A stretch of 64,000 nt of DNA, from positions 2,282,501 to 2,346,500 of the forward strand of contig JASPKZ010003432.1 in NCBI GenBank assembly GCA_030220185.1, read 5' to 3'. Both the position numbers and the translations under genes were made by a program. Positions 44,868 to 55,139 of the stretch are shown here, piece after piece. Under the pieces are notes generated by a model. The model worked only from the letters and a program-made list of their open reading frames with translations. It was not told the DNA's origin and made no database searches. Source of the stretch: Diploptera punctata (Eukaryota; Arthropoda; Insecta; Blattodea; Blaberidae). The stretch's first letter is position 1, and every line of letters begins with the position of its first letter.

Positions 44868-45296
44868 TAATACTGACAAGAAAACTGTCAACCATTGCAT
44901 GCCAAAACCTATCTTGAATTTCTTTCAGAGAAGCATTGTGATGTGCCAAGGCTGTGTCCAAAAAATTATCTGCCTTTTCAACTGTAAGGCACTAAAATCC
45001 AGTTCCAAATCTCTCATTTGAACTTTAGGGAAGTAATACAACTCATAAATTGGTTTATTGGAAAATCCTCACTACCTGCCGTCCATGCTGCACCCTGCCT
45101 CACTCCACTCTGAGTAGGGAGTCATCAGCTCCATACAGTGAGTTGCCATTACTGGATTCTGGCTTCGATTTCTGGGCTTGCAGTTAAAGCAGCAGATAAT
45201 TTTTTGGACACAGTCTTGGTAGATCACAATGCTTCTCTGGGAGAGATTTCAAGGTAGGTTTTGGTATGCAATGGCTGACAATTCCCTTGTGAGAAA
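44868..45296. mobile_element. Long-TIR MITE
   Basis: Arms of about 108 bp (44868-44976 and 45188-45296) are reverse complements at roughly 85-90%, for example tgtgtccaaaaaattatctg against its mirror, and accattgcatgccaaaacct against its mirror. The 210-bp centre has no coding potential. The TIR length is more like Mutator- or fold-back-type elements than mariner. Confidence 0.75.
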
Positions 45297-45556
45297 TAGA
45301 TTGGAACTATATTGGAAAAGTAAGTCTCATAAGAGGTGGCATCAACTTCATTTTTCAGCGCAATATGGTCTGTTGGCTGTCTATCTCTTTATGTTTGTGG
45401 TCACAATGTGATATATTATTGACTGACTTGAATCTGAACTGTCAAACAAGCTACTACATGTTCATAAAGCTTGTGTTGGATATATTTTTGGATGATGTAA
45501 GTAGTATGTTGTAGTATTAACAAAAGTTGATAATTTTATGTTGATATTAATTTCAG

Positions 45557-45711
45557 GTGTGGGGGCTCCGGCAGTTTACCGAGGAACATTCTTATTTGTG
45601 GGAGCTGTAGTTTCATTACTATTTATAGATCACGATGAAGGCCAGGAGCATCCTGGAAACAGCCATGCATTTTCTAACCTCAGTTCTTGGCTAGATTTTG
45701 CTGATCACAAG
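45557..45711 (+). CDS. SLC30A5: ZnT5-type zinc transporter, exon B
   Basis: The exon encodes GVGAPAVYRGTFLFVGAVVS, LLFIDHDEGQEHPG, then LSSWLDFADHK. The order (a small-residue stretch, RG..F, a hydrophobic membrane helix, a DxDxxxxEHPxG acidic loop, then ADHK before the next helix) matches animal ZnT5. Acceptor atttcag precedes 45557 and donor gtatac follows 45711. The first two bases complete the codon opened by exon A, and the exon ends on a codon boundary. The acidic, His-containing loop faces the inside of a compartment or the cytosol between two N-terminal membrane segments; which side cannot be told from sequence. Confidence 0.92.
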
Positions 45712-45794
45712 GTATACAATCTCTCAATACTGTAGATTTAAATATGCACAAATTAAAACTTCTAATTTAGTTGGAAAAGTACTAATCAGGGATA

Positions 45795-46035
45795 GGCGTC
45801 CATCATTAAAGGTTCGCAAAGGTTGATGGATTTTTCTTTTAGGATGGTAAAATCCAAGGGACAAGCTTCAGAATCTGAAGATTTTTGAACTCATTAAAGA
45901 TCCTCAAGGTTAAATTAGTCTCAGAGCAAAATTTAATCGGCTTTCCCATCCAAGTAGTATCTTAGTTTCCAACCAGGTGTCTCTTTAAGGCATTGAGTTA
46001 ACCATGTGTCACATGCTTACATCTGTACGGAAATT
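45795..46035 (+). mobile_element. SINE family D body
   Basis: Body part of family D (gatggatttttcttttagga, aaatccaagggacaagc, aaagatcctcaaggtt, acctcatgctta-like end) with the head mostly lost. Confidence 0.55.
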
Positions 46036-46049
46036 AATATAACTAAATC

Positions 46050-46380
46050 AGCTCGTTTAAGTAACTCCCAATCGTAAGAAAAATATTTGGAGGAATAAAA
46101 GTTGGAAGTGAATGGAGAAGATGTTCAATGTGGAAATAAGATAGATTTGTAACAAAATATATGAGGAAATTATGGAAGAAGAACCTATTCTTCACCATAT
46201 ACAAAACTACCAGAACAACTGGAAAGCCCATCTTCAGTGAATGCCATCTCATAGAATCCCAAAAGCCATGCTTCATTACTGCTCCCAAGGCAAAATATTG
46301 CTGGGACGTCCAAAAAAAAGCACTGGATGGAAAATTCCTCTTTGAGACCGTAACAGGCTACATGGCCTAATACTTGCATG
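46050..46380 (+). mobile_element. LINE family B-like 3' end, degraded
   Basis: + strand pieces resemble the family B tail (KKNLFFTIYKTTRTTGKPIF, then a gtaacaggctacatggccta 3' UTR equivalent). It lies between ZnT5 exons B and C. Confidence 0.5.
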
Positions 46381-46384
46381 GATG

Positions 46385-46960
46385 ATGATGATCATGGATG
46401 AAGATTTCAAGGTTGAAATGGATAGTTGATGTAAATAGAATGGATAAAAGATGAGTGGCTTGTCAAGTTTTTATTTCCAACAACAAGGAAGTCGAGGGAG
46501 AGACAGATCCAAATCCAAATAATAGAATTGTGTGTATAATGATATGAATAAATGTAAGATCATCAGGTGAGAGATGGGGTCGAAGGATGAAAGGAGAAGT
46601 TAATGGAGAAGGGGAAGGTCCACATGGGATTGTAGAACCTTTAGGAAAAAAGTAACTTCTGCAAGGGAGAACTTGCCCCATGTGGGGATATATGGGTCAC
46701 CCAATCTGACTGGGATTTTTTTTTTTGAGGTTATCATCAGGAATAAGAAATTGCTGTATATTAGAATTTAGTTGAAAATGGGGATAATGGTCTCTCAAAT
46801 ATGCCCAAGTGAAAGGATCTTAATTTATCAGGTGAGTAAAATGTCCCATTCATATTTTGACTTTGTAGAATATATATTTTACAGTTTATTTGTTTAAGAA
46901 CCTCTATGGTTATTTGTATTTGTTTGGTGTAGTTTATTAACATCCTGTATGTTTTGTGTA
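46385..46960. other. Intron DNA, nothing recognised
   Basis: No supported feature apart from the polypyrimidine tract and acceptor of exon C at the right end. Confidence 0.35.
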
Positions 46961-46968
46961 TGTTTCAG

Positions 46969-47136
46969 TTTGGAGTATTGCTGTTGGTTATAATATTGCT
47001 TGTAAAAGTAGGTGTGAATGCTATATCAAAACGTGTAGCATCAGACGTAGGAGGTGTAAAAAGGTTACATTCTCTTGTCACTCTTATTGAAGGAGTCTTG
47101 CTACTTCCTTGGATGATTATTGTATTTGTAACTCAG
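46969..47136 (+). CDS. SLC30A5: ZnT5-type zinc transporter, exon C
   Basis: This 168-base exon (56 codons, phase 0 at both ends) encodes FGVLLLVIILLVKVGVNAIS, then KRVASDVGGVKRLHSLVTLI and LLLPWMIIVFVTQ. It holds two hydrophobic helices separated by a basic loop with DVGGxKRL, one of the most conserved ZnT5 blocks. Acceptor tgtttcag precedes and donor gtatgt follows. It lies 1.26 kb after exon B, the shortest intron seen in the gene. Immediately downstream of its donor, at 47167, the intron carries a 49-bp cap-only insertion related to the Penelope fold-backs. Confidence 0.95.
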
Positions 47137-47166
47137 GTATGTTTAACAAATAAATAATACCTTATT

Positions 47167-47215
47167 TATTTAACTTTCACAGGGAAAGAACACTATGAGG
47201 TTTAATTTAATTCTT
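47167..47215. mobile_element. 49-bp cap-only insertion with 15-bp target duplication
   Basis: AAATAATACCTTATT occurs at 47152-47166 and again at 47216-47230. The 49 bases between are almost identical in reverse complement to the cap of the fold-back at 16677-17268 (ctttcacagggaaagaacac, then tatgaggtttaattt). No arm or coding part is present. Confidence 0.85.
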
Positions 47216-47234
47216 AAATAATACCTTATTATTG

Positions 47235-48585
47235 CATCAGGTGTCTGAAATAGTGTAATGGTTAACACCCTAGCATATAGAGTTAGAGGTTTTGGCAGTG
47301 GTGTGCATTCAACCCCAGCTGCTGGGGTTATCAGTATATTCATAATTTTTTATTAAAATAAACTAATAGATTTACCAAATTTCAGTCAAATCAATTACTC
47401 GTAAACATCAAATTTCCCGCCGTTGCCAACAGTGATCTATCACATTCGGCTTGATGGAGCTTTCTCTGTTCACATTACCCCTTCTAACACCAGCTACGAA
47501 ATTACAGATGAATTCACGCATGCGTATTTCGATGCAAGGCTGATAAACCATCGATAACCCACACTAGTGGGTTATCGCTGCACTAGATGAAGCTTATGAC
47601 GAAGTCATTGAATACCAGCTAGCTGTTTCTGACATCACAGCTCAAAAGCTGTTGATCAATAACCATAAGGTTGAATGAAGTTTTGATCTATCTATTCATG
47701 AAGCATTCCTTTGCTGATGCGTGATGAGAAATGCAATTGGTTGATTTGAAATGATTTGAAAAGTACAAGTATCTCAATAATATAATTTTTCGAATTAATA
47801 TTTTCATATTCATAATATTTTATGTATGCAAGTTATATTTTTACAAAACACAAAAAATATATATATATATAATCAAATTATATGGTATACTTTGTCAGCT
47901 GTAGCAACCTATTAATTTAAGAACCTTTATTTATATAATCTGATCGAATAACTCGACAATTGAATGATTGCAAACATATATATATTATTTGTAGAAATCA
48001 AAGTTGAAATAATTTAATATCAGCACTGAGTTTTTTCAAATGCGGTTTTAATTTGCCTTCACAAGTTTTAGTTAGTGTTACTGATAAATATGATTAGTCA
48101 AATTACTAAAAATACAATTGAGTGATTGTACAATATACACTACAGTTCAATTTTAAGTGAGTATCACTGCATTTATTATTGAATTGTGCATACGTGAGTA
48201 TGAATTGTAAAATATTCTTTTTTATGTACTCTACTATTACCCGTTTAAGGAGTAAGTGCAGTTGTTGACGGAGGGTGCTGCAGTCGTGTTTATGCAGGAA
48301 TAGAACACGTGACACTGCTATCTAGGAGTGCAGAGGGGAATGGGACGTGGGACACTGACAGTGTACACTGCCTTATATGACATCACGTGTAGCAACAAAC
48401 AGAGCTTCGTAATTCTTCCGCCTGCAGAGATATTTTGAATGACTAATATTATGTAGGCTTCTTGGAACACATTTACAATAATAAATGCTCATACTATTTA
48501 TAAACTGAACAATTTGGAAAAGAAGTTGCTATAAACCATAAGATACGACTACATTTTCGTCATACAGTTGGGGTAATTACTGTGA
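47235..48585. other. Intron DNA, few features
   Basis: A SINE family E-like head lies near 47240-47330. A short (TA)n run lies near 47857. Otherwise nothing was recognised. Confidence 0.4.
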
Positions 48586-48589
48586 CCAC

Positions 48590-49125
48590 CACACGCCACT
48601 GGGTTTTGGGTTGAAATCCTGTTTCAGGCATTAATTTTTCTTTTCAAAATAATAATTTTCCATAGTTAAATAATGTTGGCTGAAGACAAGAGGGACTTCA
48701 CTTGAAAACTGCAGTTCCAGTGTTTAAAAAACAAACTATGAGGTAAGGAGAAGTGACTTATTCATTCATTAATAATTGTCCATCATTTGAATGTTAAATT
48801 TAAATTAATACATCAAAATATAAATCTTAACTGATATATAAAGTTAGGTAAATTCTCATTAAAATATCTTCTTGAATTAGAATTTTCCTTGCAATACACT
48901 ATTGCCCTAATATCGAATTAGCCTTCAATAGAGTTAATCACATTTGCACAGACAGCATTGGTAGCAACGACTATCTGCTTCTGATGATAAAGAGAATTGT
49001 ATATGAGGAAGAAAAATTAGTCTTTATGTTAGGAGCCTGAAATAGTTAGCACACTAGCATACAGAGCTAGAGGTTTTGGGTTCAAATCCCGATTCTTTTA
49101 AAAATAACAATACTTCATTTACTTG
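48590..49125 (+). mobile_element. SINE family E heads around a single Penelope arm
   Basis: Two tRNA-like heads (about 48590-48655 and 49035-49100, ggttttgggttcaaatccc) enclose a single Penelope-type 3' arm at about 48670-48775. The arm reads ctgaagacaagaggg, gaaaactgcagttcc, then aactatgaggtaagg. Confidence 0.55.
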
Positions 49126-49129
49126 CATA

Positions 49130-49910
49130 ATTCATGCCATTGCATAATTCATACAACACAATTTTTTACATTAAATTAAAATAAAAATTACTCCTATTTC
49201 ATGCACTTAAGGCAATATGATATTTTTTTTTAGTTTTCAGCTGAACATACTTTACTACCAAATTGAATTGGGGCAATATGGAATTCCCTTTAATAAGCAA
49301 GAAGTACTAACTGCTATAGTGGCAGGGGAGATCTTTAACCTGACATCCATCTGAAGTTCTCAATTATCTTTTGTGTTACTAATAGCTAGCATTGTTGCTG
49401 TACAATCCTTTTTTCTCTGAAACTTTTCTCAAATAAATCATATATCCACTTTTTAGATCACAAATTTGGTAAAAATGTGCATGAAATATATGAGTAGTAC
49501 AGTAATTGATTATCTCCCACAATTGAATCTGTTATTTGCATCTCACATCATATTTTGCTCTTTCATCTGGGACATGTTTCAAAGGATATTTCCTCCATTT
49601 TCAGCTGAAAACCAACTATTGAGTTGATATTGTAAGTCTTATTATTTTTTCCCCTCTGGTGTTAGGCAGACAAACCTTACAATCACATCTTTCTTTCCCA
49701 TAACTTAAAAATTCATTATTTTGTCTCTATTTTTCTCGATATTGATATTCTCCAAAACTATGAGTTCTATTGGTCTTTCCAGTTATTTCAGCAATTTTGA
49801 CCTTTCCTTGATTAAGATTTTGTGTGCACACGTGAGCAGGTACAGCTGATTATTTTCTTTCTCCACATTTTACATCTTCTTGAATTAGAGGTGCTTCTTC
49901 ATATTGATGT
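49130..49910. other. Intron DNA, nothing recognised
   Basis: No supported feature. Confidence 0.35.
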
Positions 49911-49914
49911 TCAA

Positions 49915-50090
49915 ACTACAATAAGTAGCAGCTCCAGGATGAGAAATCCAGCTATAACGACTGGAGGACCTGACATGCTGACCACATGTCATCCCTACAC
50001 TGGCTGGATGATCATCTACCTCTGTGATTAACATATGTAGATGTGAGGATCTTCTAGGCTTGTTGTGCCATGGAGGTTATTTTTATATAC
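49915..50090 (+). mobile_element. SINE family B 3' part
   Basis: Family B body and tail (tacaataagtagcagctcc, ctgacatgctgaccacatg, cttctaggcttgttgtgcc); the head is missing. Confidence 0.7.
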
Positions 50091-50624
50091 AGAACTCCAA
50101 TTTATGTGTTATGTAAAGAGGAGAATTGAATCATGAATGAAGATGTTCTTCCAAAATTATTTGCACTTCAAAATTTCTGGAATCAACCTTTACCAAAATT
50201 ATACTGGAAGCAAGAAGGAAAATGAATATCATCCAAGATTTCAGGCATTAGACTACTACTACTATTTTGGTGTAAACAAGAGTCAGTTTATATTAGAAGA
50301 GAAAAATTATATGCTCATACTTTGGCTTTCTAGGCCAATGCTCTTCCACTGAGCTACCTGAGAAACTCCAATCTAAAACCAAGTCTGAGTGTCTAATTTT
50401 TCTCTTCTAATATAATTTGTCCTTCAGTGAGAAGTGTTAAATTAATAATAAAAACATCAAGAGTCAGTTTGATTACAATGACACTTTTAACAGAGGTTTG
50501 TAGTGATTTAAAGAATGTTCTGAAGCCAAATGTCGATATTTGTTCATAGAGTAAGCTAAGAAGAATGCAGACACAGAAAAAGTCAGTTTCTCTTATGTAC
50601 GAATTTGCGTCTAGATCGTAACTC

Positions 50625-50699
50625 GCCTCGGTAGCTCAGTTGGTAGAGCACTTGGCCCGGAAAGCCAAGGGTCCTGGGTTCGAGTCCCGGTCTATGCGA
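50625..50699 (+). repeat. tRNA-like SINE head, copy 1
   Basis: GCCTCGGTAGCTCAGTTGGT starts a near-cloverleaf with A box TAGCTCAGTTGGTAGAGC and B box GGTTCGAGTCC. The anticodon arm CTTGGC/GCCAAG has loop CCGGAAA, so position 33 is C rather than T. It is a SINE promoter head rather than a tRNA gene. Confidence 0.8.
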
Positions 50700-50927
50700 A
50701 AATTTTTCTCTTCAAATATAATTTATCCTTCAATGAGAAGTGTTAAATTAATAATAAAATCGTCAATAGAAGCCCTACTGGCTTTATAAAGTAGTGTTAA
50801 ATTCCCAATAAATGTCTTCTTAACTAAGAAGCTGCCATTTGCAAAGATAGAAGCTATGGTTTCAAGCATTTGGCGCGAGGGAATTACAACATACATAAGA
50901 GAAAAATTTGCATCTAGATCGTAACTC

Positions 50928-51002
50928 GCCTCGGTAGCTCAGTTGGTAGAGCACTTGGCCCGGAAAGCCAAGGGTCCCGGGTTCGAGTCCCGGTCTGGGC
51001 GA
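50928..51002 (+). repeat. tRNA-like SINE head, copy 2
   Basis: Identical to copy 1 except for three or four changes, and with a better acceptor stem (GCCTCGG against TCTGGGC). It continues into the same SINE body. Confidence 0.8.
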
Positions 51003-51049
51003 AAATTTTTCTCTTCAAATATATGTTCTTGTATTTAAAAATATAAAAA

Positions 51050-51890
51050 AAAACAATAACTTATTAACTCACTAGCTGAATTGATCCTGAAGGTTCTTGA
51101 TTGTGCAGTTAGAACTTCTCTATAAATCCTTATTCTGAGTTATTATTATCCAATAATTTCCTGTACAATTTATCTCCTTCAAATCATACCTAATATTATT
51201 CTCATATCTCATTCTTGGCCTATCTATCAGATGCTTTCCCTAGAAGTTTTCATGTCCCTCTCTCATTTTTCATTTGTTCCAAATTTCCTGCCTATTTCAA
51301 TCCAAAAGATTAGCTATTCTTTTTACGTCTAATTTCCCTTAAAGCTCATGGAGCTCACTGTTTGTATAGTTTTCTTTATTCACCTACCTATGTTTTCCCT
51401 CTTTGGTCCAAAAATGTTCTTGAGCACTTTATTCTCCAAAACTCATCATCTTTTCTCTTCTTTTAGAGGAACAAAAGATCATAAGTGGAATTTTTTTTTT
51501 TTCAAACAATTTTGGACCAAAGAGAGATGTACAGACAGGTGATTGGAGAAGATTACATAACAATGAACTACATGGTCTTTATAGGAAGCCAGATATAATA
51601 AGAACAGTTAAGTCTCATCGACTGCGATGGGCAGGACATGTGGCATGTATGGGGATTGAAAGACGTGCATGGAAGCTTCTTGTAGGAAAACCAGAGGGAA
51701 AACACCCAGTTGATAGACCAAGAATGAGGTGAGAGAATAACATTAACTATGATTTGAGGGAAGTAGATTATACAGGGAATGATTGGAAAGCATTAGCTCA
51801 GGATAGGGATTTATGGAGAGATATGTCCGTGCGGCCATGAACCTATGGGTTCGATAGTGCCAGTGAGTAAGTAAGTACATAGGGAAAAAA
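51050..51890. mobile_element. Inverted pair of LINE family A 3' ends
   Basis: The left half (51050-51480, minus) and right half (51505-51890, plus) are two family A tails with their 3' ends outward. They include KIFGPKRDVQTG- and GHVACMGIERRAWKLLVGKP-type codons on the + strand. Both are 5'-truncated near the junction at about 51490. Confidence 0.75.
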
Positions 51891-51961
51891 AGCTAAAATC
51901 TGAGACATCTTGATCAGGAAAATATTGATTGATTTATATTCTTAAAAAGTTATGAATTGAT

Positions 51962-52160
51962 ATTGTTTATTTTTTATTATTTCACTCACCTCATACTTCA
52001 TAACTTCTTGCAGACCTAGGTTTCATCACAGCATTGAGAATGTCACAAATGTTGTGATGAAACCTGGGTCTGCAAGAAGTTATGAAGTATGAGGTGAGTG
52101 AAATAATAAAAAATAAACAATACTAAAAAACCTCATAGTGTTAATTCCTATATACATAAC
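51962..52160. mobile_element. Penelope-type fold-back with 12-bp target duplication
   Basis: TTATGAATTGAT lies at 51950-51961 and 52161-52172. Arms carry the linker (tttattttttattatttcac), CTCACCTCATACTTC and gcagaccta/gtttcatcac. They are joined near 52045. The cap (aacctcatagtgttaattcc) is on the right. Confidence 0.85.
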
Positions 52161-52185
52161 TTATGAATTGATGATTAGTGTTTAA

Positions 52186-52772
52186 GGGCCGCATGCAAAT
52201 ACATTAGTCTCTACTCAAATTACTTCCAATCACTGGTGAGCTGACTCACCGTGAGCAATTGCTGAGATCGAATTAACGGCCGACTTACCGGTCATGCATG
52301 AAAGTTGACGTTTTCGTAATATTGGCAACGAATTACCCAGAATTCTCAGTGATAAAACCACTTCCGTTATTTTCGTCTGCTATAGAGGAACGCATTTACG
52401 CTTGCGTCCCACAAATAATACCGTATACAACGACGTCTGCGTCGCGTAATATTAAGCCAATTCTCCTGTTCTTCCAGTTGAATTCTTTGGTAGACTCTAT
52501 CAAATTCCTCTTCTCTGCGTATACTGAAAACATGATCGAAGTCTTCAAGGTCCGACATCTTGGATAAAGCTGCAAAGGTTTCAAACTACATCGGTTCCCT
52601 TCGGGATTTTCACGATAAGTTTCTATCTTGAGCTATGATCTTAAGGTACCTCATCAGGTAGCTTACAATTATTATCGCATGAATAGATTTCTGAGTAAGC
52701 AAAATATATTAGGATAAAACTTTCTCAGCAGAGAACGCCTTTTACTGTCTAATGCGTTCAAACATTCGACCC
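52186..52772. mobile_element. Non-autonomous DNA transposon flanked by TTAA
   Basis: Terminal repeats GGGCCGCATG and its degraded mirror CATTCGACCC are flanked by TTAA on both sides (52182-52185 and 52773-52776). This fits either a 4-bp TTAA duplication or the 3-bp TTA/TAA duplication of Harbinger elements. A 63-residue minus-strand frame (52558-52367) starts MSDLEDFDHVFSIRREEEFD and may be the N-terminus of its lost protein; its function is unknown. Confidence 0.6.
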
Positions 52773-52951
52773 TTAATGGTAATGAAAATCTAGTTATTCA
52801 GCATTTGTCTTGATGAAGTTAATTATGAAAAATCAGAAGTCAGATCTGAGATTAAACCTAGGACATATTGAAATGAGTTATCATGTACTGAACTACTGTG
52901 TGAGTAAATTTACTTAATACTTTGTTTACTTATTTTTACTTTCGATTTCAG

Positions 52952-53055
52952 GAAAATGGAAGTTTACCTTTGATGTCATTCATTATTCCTCTTGTATTGT
53001 GTGCTACGATGGTGTTTGTGATCAGCTATTACGTGGATGTTATCTGCATACAAAG
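52952..53055 (+). CDS. SLC30A5: ZnT5-type zinc transporter, exon D
   Basis: This short exon encodes ENGSLPLMSFIIPLVLCATM, then VFVISYYVDVICIQ and two bases of the next codon. It contributes one hydrophobic helix followed by a YVDxIC block that ZnT5 proteins carry before the next membrane segment. Acceptor gatttcag precedes 52952 in phase 0 to match exon C, and donor gtgaga follows 53055. The two leftover bases (AG) plus the G that opens exon E make an Arg codon. The exon is too short to be recognised from an open frame alone; it was found by looking for the missing segment between exons C and E. Confidence 0.92.
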
Positions 53056-53059
53056 GTGA

Positions 53060-54110
53060 GAGATATAATAGTAATAAAAATAATAATTATTATTATTTAT
53101 TTAAACTAGCAAGTTGTGGCCATAAGATCTTCTTTCATTCAACCATTGAACTTTACCATTGATTACAATAACTTAGCTGTGTACATTAATTTACTATTTC
53201 AACCATAAATAAAACACTTCTTCTCTGTGGAGTGACGTGCATCGTCTGCATGATTTCTTTGCCGAAACTAGTTCTTATTTTTCGGGAATGATTCACTAGA
53301 TAAATGATTAAATAATATAATTTTGTAGAGGAAAGAATACGCTTTTATTTGATATATTAAATTAATAATATAACTTATTTTCAAATTGTATAATTTATTG
53401 TTAAATGTGGCTAAATTTGAAGTGCTGATTGAGCATGTTCTATATCCGGCGCATTTCATTTATTATCATTCTTTGTAAAAATATACAATGACAACACAAT
53501 TTGTGAACTGCAATCTTATAGAGGAGATCTCAAGCTTTCAATTAACGTACAATTTATATTTTATATATTTTTTGTTCATGTAGTTCCTCATTGCTTTTAT
53601 GGACTGCATTAGAGACTGTTAGTCCGCGTTTCTCTGCTCTGTTTTTGGAAACCATGAAACTATTTAAAACTTTGTTTATATGGCTAGGTTGGTGAAGGTT
53701 TCTTCTTTCAAATGAAATATGTGACACTTATATGACACTTATATGACACCAATTTTGTGAAAGAAATTTTAACTTGAGTGAGTGGCTCTGTTCAATCCTG
53801 TTAGACTAGCACGAGGGTGGCAGTGTTTCGCCATGGCCTCTACAAATAAACATAGTGAAAATATTACAAAATGCTTAGACGAGGAACTGGAAAACAAACA
53901 TAAAAATCTATTGTAGATTATAATATAAGTATAGGATCCTTGGACCTGACAGACTAATGTTTGTTACATGTATATTTGTTGGAATGGAAGAAAATAAAAA
54001 CTAGTACATGGAAATATTTTCCGTCTTCTAAACATTGCTAATTGAACAGCATGATTATCTGTAGGGAGAATTCACCACAGAATATTTTTCGAATTGACCT
54101 TGACGAAGCG
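53060..54110. other. Intron DNA, nothing recognised
   Basis: No supported gene. A short frame at 53833 (MASTNKHSENITKCLDEELE) could be the N-terminus of the piggyBac copy that follows, but this is uncertain. Confidence 0.35.
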
Positions 54111-54119
54111 TAACTTGTG

Positions 54120-54595
54120 CAACATAGGGGTGGGGTAGAAAGAAAGGTTCCCGGATGTCATTCAACAGTACCGATATTAGTTACAAGGCATTTTCTGGGA
54201 AGAATACCACCGAGAAGAAATAAAGCCCACCCTAACAAAATATGTGTTGTGTGTTATAAAAAAAATAAACAGAAAGATAGAGTATTTAGATGCTCTGACT
54301 ATGAAGCGGGATTATGTATGCAGGGGTGCTTCAAATCAATTTAAACTAACTTAATTTCTAAAGTACAATATTATAAATTTTATTTATATTGTTGTATATA
54401 CAATTATTAAAATTAGCCTCACGTTTAGCTGAATACATTTTAAAATTTCTATTTGGATATTTTAAATATCAAACAAGATATAAACGTTTTACAAAACTTT
54501 ATTTTCTAACTTACAAATTTAAATGCCATTCCTAAAAATCCTCCCTCAGCTGAGAACCGTCAGGGGAGGATTTAAATCCCCCCACGCTGATGGGT
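54120..54595 (+). pseudogene. piggyBac transposase C-terminus and 3' end
   Basis: The frame 54117-54344 encodes RHFLGRIPPRRNKAHPNKIC, VVCYKKNKQKDRV and YEAGLCMQGCF. This is the cysteine-rich C-terminal domain of piggyBac transposases, with a RHF..IPP lead-in and zinc-binding CxxC pairs. The catalytic core is missing. The element's 3' terminus is probably gctgatggg at 54587-54595, directly followed by TTAA (54596-54599), the piggyBac target. No matching 5' end was found, so only the right part is claimed. Confidence 0.7.
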
Positions 54596-54859
54596 TAATT
54601 TGGAAGCATTCTAATTTGTATTGTGAATGCTAGTTCATTACATAATTGCTAGATTTGCATTAAATTGCAAACCTCTATGCGGTACATATATTGAGAAGGC
54701 ATGTAGTACTGTTGATAGCAATTTGTCTGTCAGATGGGGTGTTAATTCTGGTAGCCCCTTGGTGTTTTCGACAGGAGTAGGCTACATACCAGCAACAGGT
54801 TTCATCTACTCACTTCTCTTCATCATCCCTCACACAGCACACAAACACATAACACTCAT

Positions 54860-55120
54860 TCAAAGTTAAAAATGGGAAACACATTATGAGGTTCTTAATT
54901 AATAAATTAATGAGTCATTTTTACATCTTACCTCATATTTCATGTTTTATTAAACACGGTAACTATAGTTTTCAAATGATCTTGTCATTCATTTTCAACC
55001 GCCATTATGACTACCGGATATTCGTTGGAATCTCCCTCTATAACATTGCCAACTATAGTTACCGTGTTTAATAAAACATGAAATATGAGGTAAGATGTAA
55101 AAATGACTCATTAATTTATT
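54860..55120. mobile_element. Penelope-type fold-back with 13-bp target duplication
   Basis: ACATAACACTCAT lies at 54847-54859 and 55121-55133. The left cap (gggaaacacattatgaggtt) is followed by a linker, then TTACCTCATATTTCATG. A centre near 55000 follows, then the mirrored arm with ggtaactatag/ctatagttacc. The outer right linker mirrors the left one. Confidence 0.88.
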
Positions 55121-55139
55121 ACATAACACTCATCCTACA

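Larger units (their letters stand above)
50281..51020. mobile_element. SINE family E cluster: one minus copy and two tandem plus copies
   Basis: A minus-strand copy at 50281-50460 is followed by two + strand copies whose heads start at 50625 and 50928, a 303-bp period. Each copy contains ttttctcttcaaatataa and the body with aagaagctgccatttg. Confidence 0.82.

Noticed and set aside
45229..45411. 60-residue frame just upstream of ZnT5 exon B as an additional exon
   Set aside because: It overlaps the right arm of the long-TIR MITE and has no ZnT5 similarity; the phases of exons A and B already join without it.
50625..50699. Functional tRNA-Ser(GGA) gene
   Set aside because: The cloverleaf has mismatches in the acceptor stem and C at position 33, there is no class II variable arm, and it continues into a SINE body repeated 303 bp later.
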